A stretch of 64,000 bases of DNA from Salarchaeum japonicum (GTDB taxonomy: Archaea > Halobacteriota > Halobacteria > Halobacteriales > Halobacteriaceae): positions 1,183,564 to 1,247,563 of the forward strand of contig NZ_CP085324.1 of the NCBI RefSeq assembly GCF_020614395.1, in the 5' to 3' direction. Position numbers and translations under genes: made by a program. The notes beneath the pieces were generated by a model, which saw only the letters and a program-made list of their open reading frames with translations, did not search any database and was not told where the DNA came from. Below are positions 8,899-17,370 of this stretch, in pieces; the stretch's first letter is position 1, and every line of letters starts with the position of its first letter.

Positions 8899-9601
8899 TG
8901 TGGCCGTTGCGGTCGTCCGCGGGGTCGTACTTGGTGCGACACGGCGGGCCGTCAGCGTAGTCGAAGCGCACGTCGCCGGCGCTGTCGATGCGGACGAGCG
9001 AGGACGAGCGCGTGCCGAACCCGCGGTCTTCGTGGTGGACGCACGCGCCGACATCGTGGTCGCGCAGCACCGCCTTGGTCTCGTCCAGCCAGGCGTCGGG
9101 GTCGCCGTCAGTCGGCGGGAGGGCGTCGCGGACGGCGGGCGCGCGTTCGGGCGGCGCGTATCCGGTGTTCACGACGACGTGGACGCCGGGGTCGAGTCGC
9201 TCCTCGGTGAGCGTGCCGTCCCAGGAGAGGCGGACGGCGTCGTCGGCGTCCGCGAGCACGAGGTTGAAGCCGTCGTAGTCGTGCTCGTCGAGTTCCGCGC
9301 GGACGCGGTCGCGGGCCGCGTCAGCGGTGGGTTCTTCGAGCGCGTCCCTGACGAGCAGGCCGCGCGAGCGCTCGCCCTCCACGCCGTCGGCGCGCCGGTT
9401 CGTGATGCCGACGAACAGTCGGGTGTCGGTGACGCCCATCCACGTCCCGCCCGCCCGCTCGTCGGCGGGCGCGAGCGCCGGGCGCTCCCAGTCGCGAACC
9501 CGGGGCGGCGTCGAGGGCCGGTTCACCGATTCGTCGCGGTTCGCGGCGACCACCACGGGCGCGTCCGGGAACGCCCGCCACGCGAGTATCAGGGTGCACA
9601 C
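8894..9601 (-). CDS. NRDE/TANGO2 family protein
   Basis: 235 aa. It starts MCTLILAWRAFPDAPVVVAANRDE, giving the conserved Cys2 and the defining NRDE motif, then TWMGV and FVGITNRR. The GTG at 9601 is chosen over ATG 9613 because family members begin with Met-Cys, and because a TTAAA box lies 27 nt upstream. Cys2 suggests an N-terminal nucleophile-like fold. TANGO2 relatives are implicated in haem or lipid handling in eukaryotes; the archaeal function is unknown. It lies downstream of menE but has its own promoter. Confidence 0.85.
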   Translation of the reverse strand: MCTLILAWRAFPDAPVVVAANRDESVNRPSTPPRVRDWERPALAPADERAGGTWMGVTDTRLFVGITNRRADGVEGERSRGLLVRDALEEPTADAARDRVRAELDEHDYDGFNLVLADADDAVRLSWDGTLTEERLDPGVHVVVNTGYAPPERAPAVRDALPPTDGDPDAWLDETKAVLRDHDVGACVHHEDRGFGTRSSSLVRIDSAGDVRFDYADGPPCRTKYDPADDRNGHI

Positions 9602-9624
9602 GACCGGAGACACGAGCGCCGCGA

Positions 9625-9631
9625 CTTAAAC
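9625..9631 (-). promoter_or_regulatory. TATA box for the TANGO2 gene, overlapping the menE stop
   Basis: On the minus strand GTTTAAG, centred about 27 nt before the GTG at 9601. It contains the menE stop codon (9626-9628). It supports both the GTG start and a separate transcript for the TANGO2 gene. Confidence 0.6.
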
Positions 9632-11104
9632 GTCCGCGGCCGCGGCGAGCGCCTCCCGGACGGCCGCGCGGTCGACCGTCCCCGACGCCGTGCGCGGCAG
9701 GTCGTCCGCGAACGCGACGGTTCGGGGAACCTTGTAGCCCGCGAGGCGCTCCCGGCAGAACGCCCGAATCTCGTCGGCGTCCGTCTCGCCCTCCGGGACG
9801 ACGAGCGCGGCGACGCGTTCGCCCCACTCGGGGTCGTCCAGTCCGACGACGGCCGCCTCCGTGACGGCGGGGTGGTCGCGGAGCACGTCCAGCACTTCGG
9901 CGGGGTGGACGTTCTCGCCGCCGGTGATGATGCGGTCGGACTGCCGGTTCAGGACGTGAAGCCGGCCGCTCGCGTCGATGTAGCCGGCGTCCCCGGTGTC
10001 GAAGCCGTGCCGGGTGAAGGCGTCGGCGTTCGCCTCGGGCGCGTCGTAGTACCCGGGCGTGATGGAGGGGCCGGCGACGTGTATCGCGCCGACTTCGCCC
10101 GCCGGGAGTTCGCCCTCGGGCCCGGCGACGGTCACGTCGTAGCCCATCAGCGGCCGGCCGACGGAGTCGGGCGCGGCCTCGGTCTCGGCGGGCGTGCCGG
10201 TCGCAATCTGCGAGGCCGCTTCGGTCATCCCGTAACTCGGATGGACGGGGACGCCGCGCGACACCGCGTCCTCGCGGAGTTCGACGGGCGTGGGCGCGCC
10301 GCCGACGAGGGCGAAGCGGAGCGAGTCGGGGAACTCGCCGGCGTCGAGCATCCGGCGGAGCATCGTCGGCACGAGACTCACGCCCGTGCAGTCGTGGGCG
10401 TCGAGGTTGTGGAGGGTTCGCGCGGCGTCGAAGCCGCGTTGGACGACTGCCGTCGTCCCGTAGAGGACGCTCCGCAGGACGATGGAGAGGCCGCCCATGT
10501 GGTACATCGAGAGCGGGCAGAGCCAGCGGTCGTCGGGGAGGGCGCCGAGGCGGAAGGCGGACGCGGCGGCGGCGGCGAGGAAGTTCGCGTGCGTCAACCG
10601 CACGGCTTTCGGGTCGCCGGTCGTGCCCGACGTGAACATCAGCGCGAGCGCGTCCGAGACCGACCGGTCGGGTTCGGGAACCGCCGCGTCGTGTGCGTCG
10701 AGCGCGTCCACGCCCTCGTGGTCGGGCGCGTCCACGGACGCGACGGGAACCTCGCCGGCGGCTTCGACCGCGTCGGTCTCGCTCTCGGCTTCGGTGACGA
10801 CGACGTGCACGTCCGCGGTCTCGACCTGCCCCGCGAGTTCGGCGGGCGCGAGGCGGGCGTTCAGGGGGACGAGCGTCGCGCCGACGCGCTGTGCGGCGAA
10901 CACGAGGCGGACGAACGCGGGCCGGGTCTCCATCAGCACGCCGACGTGGTCGCCGGGTTCGACGCCCAGTCCCGCGAGGCGGCGCGAGGTGGTCTCCACC
11001 GCGTCGTCGAGGTCGCGGAACGACCACTCTCGGGAGGAATCCGCGTCCACGAGCGCGAGCGCGTCCGGCGACGCGCGGACGCGGTGGGCGAGCCAGTCCC
11101 TCAC
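9626..11104 (-). CDS. menE: o-Succinylbenzoate-CoA ligase (MenE-like)
   Basis: 492 aa adenylate-forming enzyme. The P-loop MFTSGTTGDPKAVRLTH is near residue 158. SYGMTEAASQIATG and the hinge region TGDAGYIDASGRLHVLNRQSDRIITGGENVHP follow. It would activate o-succinylbenzoate to its CoA ester in menaquinone synthesis. Placement directly after menC (GTGA overlap, so a GTG start) and menA supports MenE over other acyl-CoA ligases. Oddly, the C-terminal A10 motif reads RTASGTVDRAAV, with Thr where most family members have the catalytic Lys of SGKxxR. Confidence 0.88.
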   Translation of the reverse strand: MRDWLAHRVRASPDALALVDADSSREWSFRDLDDAVETTSRRLAGLGVEPGDHVGVLMETRPAFVRLVFAAQRVGATLVPLNARLAPAELAGQVETADVHVVVTEAESETDAVEAAGEVPVASVDAPDHEGVDALDAHDAAVPEPDRSVSDALALMFTSGTTGDPKAVRLTHANFLAAAAASAFRLGALPDDRWLCPLSMYHMGGLSIVLRSVLYGTTAVVQRGFDAARTLHNLDAHDCTGVSLVPTMLRRMLDAGEFPDSLRFALVGGAPTPVELREDAVSRGVPVHPSYGMTEAASQIATGTPAETEAAPDSVGRPLMGYDVTVAGPEGELPAGEVGAIHVAGPSITPGYYDAPEANADAFTRHGFDTGDAGYIDASGRLHVLNRQSDRIITGGENVHPAEVLDVLRDHPAVTEAAVVGLDDPEWGERVAALVVPEGETDADEIRAFCRERLAGYKVPRTVAFADDLPRTASGTVDRAAVREALAAAADV

Positions 11105-12108
11105 GGCTCCACCTCCCCGGGGAGGTTTCCGGGTTCCTGCGGGACGCTGACTTCACCGTCCTCGACGGGCGCGGGGTCGGGCGCGAGGTCGTCGTCGAGC
11201 AGGTGGGCGGTGGCGAGGCCGCACGCGGGCATGCCGGGGAGGCTGGCGGCGAGGTGGACGGCGGCGGTGCGGGCGACCACGGCGTCGATGGTCGTGGTCG
11301 CGACCGCCGCGACCCCGGCTTCGCGCGCGGTCAGCGCGGCCTCGCGGGCGCGGTCGATGCCGCCGAGCGCCATCGGCTTCAGGACGACGGCGTCCGCCGA
11401 CTCGGCCGCGAGCACCTCGCGAATCCCGTGTTCGGTGAGCGTCTCGTCGAGCGCGACGCCCACGTCGTGTTCGCGGAGCGCCGCGTGCCCGTCGAGGTCG
11501 CCCTTCGCGAGCGGCTGTTCGACGTACGAGACGACGCCGGCGAGTTCGTCGAATACATAGTTCGCCTCGTCGGCGCTCCAGGCGGCGTTCGCGTCCGCGC
11601 GGAGTTCCACGTCCGCGCCGACCGCCTCCCGCACCGCGCGGAGGCGTTCCACGTCGTCCGCGACGGGTCGCGCGCCGACCTTCACCTTCACGCAGTCGAA
11701 CCCGGACGCGACGGCCTCCCGGGCGGACTCGACGGTTCCCTCGACCGGGGCGTCGCCGACGGTGGCGTTCGCGGGCACGGATTCGACACGGGCGTCGTCG
11801 TCCGCGAGGAATCGGTACAGGGGTTCCTGTTCGACCCGGCTGGCGGCGTCGAGGTGCGCGAGCGAGACGGCGTGGCGAGCGGCCGGCCGGCCCTCGCAGG
11901 CGTCGAGCGCGGCCTGCCAGTCGGGGAGCGCGGCGTCCGCGGTTTCGAGCGCGTCTCGGCAGTCCTCGTGGGACTCCGTCCAGCCGGGGAGGGGGGTGGC
12001 TTCGCCGAGGCCGTCGCGGGAGCGGAGGAGGAATCCCTCGCGTTCGGTGATGGTTCCGGCGGCGGTGTCGAGCGAGTCGGCGAGCGGGAGGGAGAACGAG
12101 GAAATCAT
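11101..12108 (-). CDS. menC: o-Succinylbenzoate synthase (MenC)
   Basis: 335 aa enolase-superfamily protein. The active-site elements are present in order: FDCVKVKVG (KxK acid/base), RADANAAW (metal Asp), YVEQPL (metal Glu), VALDETL (metal Asp) and VVLKPMALGG (second Lys). It dehydrates SHCHC to o-succinylbenzoate. It overlaps both neighbours by 4 nt (ATGA with menA, GTGA with menE), so menA-menC-menE is one translationally coupled operon. The start at 12108 is set by the overlap and by MISSFSLPLA beginning the capping domain. Confidence 0.93.
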   Translation of the reverse strand: MISSFSLPLADSLDTAAGTITEREGFLLRSRDGLGEATPLPGWTESHEDCRDALETADAALPDWQAALDACEGRPAARHAVSLAHLDAASRVEQEPLYRFLADDDARVESVPANATVGDAPVEGTVESAREAVASGFDCVKVKVGARPVADDVERLRAVREAVGADVELRADANAAWSADEANYVFDELAGVVSYVEQPLAKGDLDGHAALREHDVGVALDETLTEHGIREVLAAESADAVVLKPMALGGIDRAREAALTAREAGVAAVATTTIDAVVARTAAVHLAASLPGMPACGLATAHLLDDDLAPDPAPVEDGEVSVPQEPGNLPGEVEP

Positions 12109-13043
12109 AGCGCGAGTCCGAGCGCGAACAGGACGGTGTAGAGCGCGAGCGTCTGGCCCGTCCGGGTGAGCGCGGGGTTCAGTTCGTCGCCCGCGGTCTC
12201 GGTGAGGACGGTGCGGGTGACGGACGCGGCGAGCGGGAGCGAGAGCAGGGGGAGGAGGACGAGCGGGTCGGCGGTGCGGAGGTAGAACCAGCCCGGGGTG
12301 AGGTAGGCGAGCGCGAACAGCGCGACGTACTGCGCGCGGCTGAACGCGTAGCCGAACCGGACGGCGAGCGTGTTCTTCCCCGTTCGGGCGTCCTCCTCGC
12401 GGTCGCGGACGTTGTTCACGACGAGGACGTTCGTCGCGATCGCGCCGACGGGCAGGCTCGCAACGAAGGCGTCCACGGTGACGGTTCCCGCGGGAATCCA
12501 GGCGGGGAACGCGCCCGCGACCAGGGAGGCGGCCTGCACGTAGTACGTGCCGACGACGGCGACGATACCGAAGAAGACGAAGACGAACAGGTCGCCGAGT
12601 CCGTGGTAGCCCAGGGGGTAGGGGCCGCCGGTGTACGCGATGCCGGACGCGACCGACAGGAGGCCGATGACGAGGATGGGGACGCCGCCGACGTACACGA
12701 GGGAGGTGCCGAGGAGGATGGCGGCGGCGAACGTCCCGTACATCGCGCGCTTCACCTCGCCGGGTTCGATGAGGCCGCTCGCGGTCACCCGGGTGAACCC
12801 CTCGCGGTCGTCGGTGTCCGCGCCCTGCACGGCGTCGTAGTAGTCGTTCGCGAAGTTCGTGCCGATCTGGATGAGGAGCGACCCGACGAGCGCCGCGAGC
12901 GCCGGGAGGGGCGCGAACACGCCGTCCCGGAGCGCGAGTCCGACTCCGACGACGACGGGCGCGGCGGCGGCCGGGAACGTGTGCGGGCGCGCCGCGACCA
13001 CCCACGCGCGCGTCCGCGAGATGTCCGCTTCCGCTTCTGACAT
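12105..13043 (-). CDS. menA: 1,4-Dihydroxy-2-naphthoate polyprenyltransferase (MenA)
   Basis: 312 aa, UbiA superfamily integral membrane enzyme that attaches the isoprenoid chain to dihydroxynaphthoate. The first Asp-rich motif is NDYYDAVQGADTDDREG and the second NNVRDREEDARTGKNTLAV. About eight or nine hydrophobic spans are visible, and ARPHTFPAAAAPVVVG is a typical MenA start region. ATG 13043 fits; the frame upstream is non-homologous antisense of the MFS gene leader. First gene of menA-menC-menE and divergent from the MFS gene (87 nt apart). Confidence 0.93.
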   Translation of the reverse strand: MSEAEADISRTRAWVVAARPHTFPAAAAPVVVGVGLALRDGVFAPLPALAALVGSLLIQIGTNFANDYYDAVQGADTDDREGFTRVTASGLIEPGEVKRAMYGTFAAAILLGTSLVYVGGVPILVIGLLSVASGIAYTGGPYPLGYHGLGDLFVFVFFGIVAVVGTYYVQAASLVAGAFPAWIPAGTVTVDAFVASLPVGAIATNVLVVNNVRDREEDARTGKNTLAVRFGYAFSRAQYVALFALAYLTPGWFYLRTADPLVLLPLLSLPLAASVTRTVLTETAGDELNPALTRTGQTLALYTVLFALGLAL

Positions 13044-13130
13044 ACGCCCGGGTTCGTGGCGGTGGAGGAAAGCGCCTGCGATTGTCCGACCCCGTGCGGT
13101 TTTTCCCGCCGGCGCTCGGACTCCCCGGGC

Positions 13131-14459
13131 GTGTCCGACACCGCGGCCGACATCGAACCGGAGCGCGCACCGCGCGGGGAGGGCTGGCTGTACGCGTGGG
13201 GCGGCGCGAACGTCGCCATCGGCGTCGCGAGCCTCCTCGTCCCGCTCTACGTCGTCCAGCTCGGCGGGGACGCCGTCGCGCTCGGCGTGCTCTGGTTCGC
13301 CACCTCGATGGCGATGGCACCGAGTTCGCTCGCGGTCGGCCCGCTCACCGACCGGTTCGGCCATCAGCGCACGGTCGTCCTCGTCGGGTTCGCGGGTATC
13401 GCCGTCGCGTTCGCCGCGCTCCCGCTCCTCGGGTCGGTCGCCGCGGTCGTCGTCGCGGACGCGGCGCTCTGGCTGTTCGTCGCCGCGGTCACGCCCGTCA
13501 TCACCACGCTCGTGCTCGCGGACGCCCCGCAGTCCCGCTGGAACGGCCGCATCGCCCGCCTCAACAAGTACCAGGGGTACGGCTGGACCGCCGGCCTCGT
13601 GCTCGGGTCTGTGTGGACGCTCGTCGTCGGCTCGCGCCTCCCCGCGATAGACACCCAGCGCGCGCTCCTCTGGCTCTGCGCGGCCATCACCGTCGCCTGC
13701 ACCGCCGCGGCCGCGCGCTCCCTCCCGAGCGAACCCGGCACGCGCGGCCTCCGCGGCCGCCTCCGCTCCCGGCCGTCCCGGCGCGCCGTCCGCGCCGTCT
13801 TCTCCCCACTTCTTCCGGGGCGCGTCGTCTCGCTCGCCCGCACCACCAGCCCCCGCGACCTCCTCACCGGCCTCAGCCGCCCCCTCATCGTCTACTTCGC
13901 CGCCGTCTCCGTCTTCTTCGCGGGGTTCTCCGTGTTCAGCGCGCCGCTCCCGGACTTCCTCACGCAGGCCGGGTTCGGGGACGGTGCCGTGTTCGCGCTG
14001 TACGTCGTCTCCAGTCTCGCGTCCGCCGTGTTCTACGTCGGCGCGGGCGAACTCGCAGACCGCTACGACCTCCGCCGCCTCCAGTCCGGCGCGCTCGGCC
14101 TGCGAGCCGTCGTCTTCCCCGTCGTCGCCGCCGTCGGGTACGCCGTCCAGGCCTCGACGCTCACCGGATTGGCCGCCGTCGCCTGCCTGTTCGCGCTCAC
14201 CGGTCTCTCCTGGGCGGTCATCGCCGTCACCGCGAACTCGCTCGTCGCCCGGTACGCCAGCCCCGGGAACCGCGGGGCCGCGCTCGGCCTCTACACCGCG
14301 CTCTCCTCCGCCGCGGGCGGCGTCGGCGGCCTCCTCGGCGGCTGGCTCGCCGCCGCCTACGACTACGTCCCGACGTTCACGGTCGCCGCCGTGCTCGTCG
14401 TCGCCGGCGCGGCCGTCGTGCTCGCGCTCGACGCCATCGACGCCAATCCCACGAACTGA
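13131..14459 (+). CDS. MFS transporter next to men genes
   Basis: 442 aa with about 12 hydrophobic spans in two six-helix halves and a basic, poorly hydrophobic central loop (about residues 195-240, rich in Arg and Ser). Loop 2-3 carries GPLTDRFGHQR, close to the MFS signature. GTG 13131 (VSDTAADIEPERAP) is preferred because the earlier in-frame ATG at 13056 would prepend a Cys-rich non-conserved stretch; a T-rich element lies about 29 nt before it. The substrate is unknown; drug or metabolite efflux is the usual guess. It is divergent from menA, so a shared control region is possible. Confidence 0.85.
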   Translation: MSDTAADIEPERAPRGEGWLYAWGGANVAIGVASLLVPLYVVQLGGDAVALGVLWFATSMAMAPSSLAVGPLTDRFGHQRTVVLVGFAGIAVAFAALPLLGSVAAVVVADAALWLFVAAVTPVITTLVLADAPQSRWNGRIARLNKYQGYGWTAGLVLGSVWTLVVGSRLPAIDTQRALLWLCAAITVACTAAAARSLPSEPGTRGLRGRLRSRPSRRAVRAVFSPLLPGRVVSLARTTSPRDLLTGLSRPLIVYFAAVSVFFAGFSVFSAPLPDFLTQAGFGDGAVFALYVVSSLASAVFYVGAGELADRYDLRRLQSGALGLRAVVFPVVAAVGYAVQASTLTGLAAVACLFALTGLSWAVIAVTANSLVARYASPGNRGAALGLYTALSSAAGGVGGLLGGWLAAAYDYVPTFTVAAVLVVAGAAVVLALDAIDANPTN

Positions 14460-14503
14460 GAACGCGAGTCGGAGTTAACAACCAGGGGGTGGAAGGAGGA
14501 CGT

Positions 14504-14524
14504 GTGACACGTCCCCCGTGTCAC
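14504..14524. terminator. Perfect 8-bp hairpin between convergent genes
   Basis: GTGACACG (14504-14511), loop TCCCC, CGTGTCAC (14517-14524). It lies 45 nt after the MFS stop, with no T-tract directly behind it. It is symmetric, so it could act on transcripts from either side, or be an RNA processing site. Confidence 0.4.
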
Positions 14525-14540
14525 GCTCGCTACGGGAGTA

Positions 14541-14560
14541 CGAACGACCCCCGTCGTTCG
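14541..14560. terminator. Second perfect 8-bp hairpin in the same gap
   Basis: CGAACGAC (14541-14548), loop CCCC, GTCGTTCG (14553-14560). It is 16 nt after the first hairpin. The rest of the 251-nt gap 14460-14710 holds no gene, tRNA or recognised motif. Two tandem perfect stems are unusual in this otherwise gap-poor window. Confidence 0.4.
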
Positions 14561-14710
14561 CCTGACCATCCCGACATGCACTGACTGGCACCCGCCGTCG
14601 TCGGGCGCTCGCGCGGCTCCGTAGCGGCCGTGCGTGGACGCGCCCGGCGCGCGGCGAATCGGACACACATCCGGGGACGGCTCCCCCTCGTCCCCCTCCT
14701 GCAGTCTGTC

Positions 14711-16285
14711 CTACTCTGCGGTCTCTACGTTTCTGAACTCGAAGCGCGCGCCGCCCGACTCGCTCTCCGTCAACTCGACCCGCCAGCCGTGCGCTTCCGC
14801 GATGGTGCGCGCGATGTTCAACCCGAATCCGGTGCCGTGGTCGCTCGACGAGTACCCGGTCTCGAACACGCGCTCGCGCTCCTCGTCGGGGATGCCGGGG
14901 CCGTCGTCGGCGACGTAGAACCCCGCGCCGTCGGAGAGCCAGCCGACCGTCACGGTCACGCGGCCGTCGTCGCCCGCGCCGTGCTCGACGGCGTTCCGGA
15001 AGAGGTTTTCGAGGAGTTGCCGGACGCGGCTTCCGTCGGCGCGCACCCGCGGGAGGTCGCGGGTTTCGAGCGTGGCCTCTGCGGTGTCCACGGTCTCCCA
15101 CGCGTCCGTCACGACACCCGACAGCGACACGGTCTCGGGGTCGTTCACGGTGTCTCCCTGCCGGGCGAGCGCGAGCACGTCCTCGACGAGTTCGTGCATC
15201 CGGGAGAGCGCGTCGTCCACGCGGTCGAGCGCGTCCGCCGTCTCCGCGTCCGCCGTCTCGCGCGCGATGTCGACGTAGCCCTCCGCGACGTTCAGGGGGT
15301 TGCGGAGGTCGTGGCTGACGACGCTCGCGAACTCCTCCAGGCGGCGGTTCTGCCGGGCGAGTTCCTGTTCGCGTTGCGCGAGTCGCTCCCGGGTTTCGAT
15401 GACGGCGATGGCGTTCCCGAGCGTCTCCCCGAGTTCCGTGAGCACGTCGCGTTCGGTCTCGTCGAACACGTCCGGGCGGTCGGCGTAAATGCTGTAGAAC
15501 CCGTAGACGGTGTCGTCGTGGTGGATAGGGACGACGGCGAGCGACTGGACGCCGTGCTCGCGGAGCATACGCCACCACGGCTCCATCGTCTCGTCCGCGT
15601 ACACGTCCGGAATCGCCTGCGTCTCACGCGTCTTGATGGCGCGCCCGCCAGCCCCCTGTCCCTTCTCGGTGTCGTCCGTGGGGATGGTGAGTGAGTCGAA
15701 GTAGTCGTCGGGCAGGCCCGCCCACGCGGACGGCCGCACCACGTCCGCCTCGGCGTCGTACCGGCCGACCCAGACGGCCTCGTAGGGGTCGGACGTGGCG
15801 AGGCGGTCGCAGACGGCCTGTTCGAGGGTGTCGCGGTCGTTCGCGTGCACGACCTCCTGGGTGGCGACGCGGAGCGCGTTCGTGATGCGGTTCAGGCGGT
15901 CGAGGTCGCGCTGGCGCTTCCGGTTTCGCGCGTCGTACACGCCGACGAGCACGCCCGCGAGCGCGCCGACCGTCGCCGCGTCCACGATAGCCGTCGAGAA
16001 CAGGGACGTGAACACGGGCGCGTCCGCGGTCACCCAGAGCACCGCCGCCGGCAACAGCCCCGCGGCGACCGCCGTCCACGCGAGCACCCGGGTCGTACAC
16101 CACGCCGACACGAGCCCGCCGCGCGCGATGGCCACGCCGACGCCCGCGATGGCGACGGAGAGCGCCGTCGTCACCGCGAACGCCAGCGGCGGCTCCGACC
16201 CCGTCGTTCCCGCGTGCCCGACCGCGAGCGCCGCCCCGAGCGCCACGAGCACCCCGCCACACACCCGCCGGGACACCACGACCAT
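14711..16285 (-). CDS. Sensor histidine kinase, membrane-anchored with a GAF domain
   Basis: 524 aa. Four hydrophobic segments lie in about residues 8-118, followed by a short coiled linker. A GAF-like sensor domain (about 150-295: YEAVWVGRYD, SLAVVPIHHDDTVYGFYSIYADRPD) leads to a HisKA domain with the phospho-acceptor in VVSHDLRNPLN. The HATPase domain has N (LFRNAVEHG), G1 (VADDGPGIP) and G2 (GTGFGLNIA) boxes. No response regulator is adjacent. Position between the two halves of the men genes suggests, but does not show, a link to redox or respiratory control. Confidence 0.92.
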   Translation of the reverse strand: MVVVSRRVCGGVLVALGAALAVGHAGTTGSEPPLAFAVTTALSVAIAGVGVAIARGGLVSAWCTTRVLAWTAVAAGLLPAAVLWVTADAPVFTSLFSTAIVDAATVGALAGVLVGVYDARNRKRQRDLDRLNRITNALRVATQEVVHANDRDTLEQAVCDRLATSDPYEAVWVGRYDAEADVVRPSAWAGLPDDYFDSLTIPTDDTEKGQGAGGRAIKTRETQAIPDVYADETMEPWWRMLREHGVQSLAVVPIHHDDTVYGFYSIYADRPDVFDETERDVLTELGETLGNAIAVIETRERLAQREQELARQNRRLEEFASVVSHDLRNPLNVAEGYVDIARETADAETADALDRVDDALSRMHELVEDVLALARQGDTVNDPETVSLSGVVTDAWETVDTAEATLETRDLPRVRADGSRVRQLLENLFRNAVEHGAGDDGRVTVTVGWLSDGAGFYVADDGPGIPDEERERVFETGYSSSDHGTGFGLNIARTIAEAHGWRVELTESESGGARFEFRNVETAE

Positions 16286-16356
16286 ACTTACACTCGACGT
16301 GACGCACGAAAATAGATTGGGGCGGGATAGCGAGAGCGGTGTACCGACGGACAGTA

Positions 16357-16383
16357 CCGGTCGCCGAAGGCGACCGGGTTTTT
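16357..16383 (+). terminator. Stem-loop with T-tract
   Basis: CCGGTCGCC (16357-16365), loop GAA, GGCGACCGG (16369-16377), then G and TTTTT (16379-16383). A 9-bp perfect GC stem followed by a T-run on the plus strand looks like an intrinsic terminator. Both neighbouring genes read the minus strand, so its natural transcript is not obvious. Confidence 0.45.
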
Positions 16384-16405
16384 CCCTCCAGGTTTTTGTC
16401 GGAGC

Positions 16406-16422
16406 GGGGCGCTTCGCGCCCC
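16406..16422. terminator. GC hairpin just downstream of menB
   Basis: GGGGCGC (16406-16412), loop TTC, GCGCCCC (16416-16422). A run of five A (16431-16435) reads as T5 in the menB transcript just before the stem. It probably marks the menB 3' end. Confidence 0.4.
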
Positions 16423-16441
16423 TCTCGGAGAAAAAGGTGGG

Positions 16442-17335
16442 TTAGTAGTACCAGGGGTAGTCGTCGAAGTCGGGGTCGCGGTTTTCGAGGAAGGCTTCCC
16501 GGCCTTCGCGTGCTTCGTCGGTCATGTAGCCGAGGCGGGTGGCTTCGCCGGCGAAGACCTGCTGGCCGACCATGCCGTCGTCGGCCATGTTGAAGGCGTA
16601 CTTGAGCATGCGGACGGCGGTCGGGCTCTTCCGACTCATCTCGTCCGCCCAGTCGAGCGCCACGTCCTCCAGGTCGTCGTGGGCGACGGCTTCGTTCACC
16701 ATGCCCATGTCGGCGGCTTCCTCGGCCGAGTAGGTCTTCCCGCGGAAGAACACCTCGCGGGCTTTCTTCTGCCCGACCTGTTTGGCGAGGTAGGCGGAGC
16801 CGAATCCGGCGTCGAAGGAGGCGACGTCGGGGTCGGTCTGGAGGAACTTCGCGTGGTCGTCGCTGGCGAGCGTGATGTCGCAGACGACGTGGAGGGAGTG
16901 GCCGCCGCCGACGGCCCAGCCCGGGACGACGGCGACGACGGGCTTGGGCATGAAGCGGATGGCGCGCTGGACTTCGAGAATGTGGAGGCGGCCCGCCTCA
17001 CCGGGGTCGGGGTTCTCGTCTTCGCCCTGGTATTCGTACCCGGAGTCGCCGCGGACGGACTGGTCGCCGCCCGAGCAGAACGCCCAGCCGCCGTCCTTGG
17101 GACTGGGGCCGTTGCCGGTGAGGAGGACGCACCCGATGTCGGTCTGGCGTTTCGCGTGGTCGAGCGCGGTGGCGAGTTCGTCCACGGTTCCGGGACGGAA
17201 CGCGTTGCGTTTCTCGGGGCGGTCGAACGCGATGCGGACGGCGTCCACGTCCGTCCCGCGGTGGTACGTGATGTCGCGGAAGTCGAAGCCCTCGACCTGC
17301 TCCCAGCGGTCGGGGTCGAAGAGTTCAGAGACCAT
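16442..17335 (-). CDS. menB: 1,4-Dihydroxy-2-naphthoyl-CoA synthase (MenB)
   Basis: 297 aa crotonase-fold enzyme that closes the second ring of menaquinone by Dieckmann-type cyclisation of OSB-CoA. Family hallmarks are WAFCSGGDQSVRG, PGWAVGGGHSLHVVCD (oxyanion hole Gly residues), DPDVASFDAGFGSAYL, and the conserved C-terminal tail EGREAFLENRDPDFDDYPWYY minus its last residues' variation. The length equals the MenB norm of 280-300 aa. ATG 17335 gives the standard N-terminus. It lies 35 nt after the PH-domain gene on the same strand. Confidence 0.95.
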   Translation of the reverse strand: MVSELFDPDRWEQVEGFDFRDITYHRGTDVDAVRIAFDRPEKRNAFRPGTVDELATALDHAKRQTDIGCVLLTGNGPSPKDGGWAFCSGGDQSVRGDSGYEYQGEDENPDPGEAGRLHILEVQRAIRFMPKPVVAVVPGWAVGGGHSLHVVCDITLASDDHAKFLQTDPDVASFDAGFGSAYLAKQVGQKKAREVFFRGKTYSAEEAADMGMVNEAVAHDDLEDVALDWADEMSRKSPTAVRMLKYAFNMADDGMVGQQVFAGEATRLGYMTDEAREGREAFLENRDPDFDDYPWYY

Positions 17336-17370
17336 ACTCGCACTCCCGGGCAAGCGCGCAAAAAGCTTCC

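Noticed and set aside
8894-11560. Long plus-strand frames opposite TANGO2, menE and menC.
   Set aside because: They lie opposite genes with intact family motifs and have no motif of their own; the composition is that of antisense frames in GC-rich DNA.
14460-14710. A tRNA or other stable RNA gene in the gap.
   Set aside because: No acceptor stem, T-loop (GGTTCGAATC-like) or cloverleaf pattern is visible; the hairpins are simple stems.
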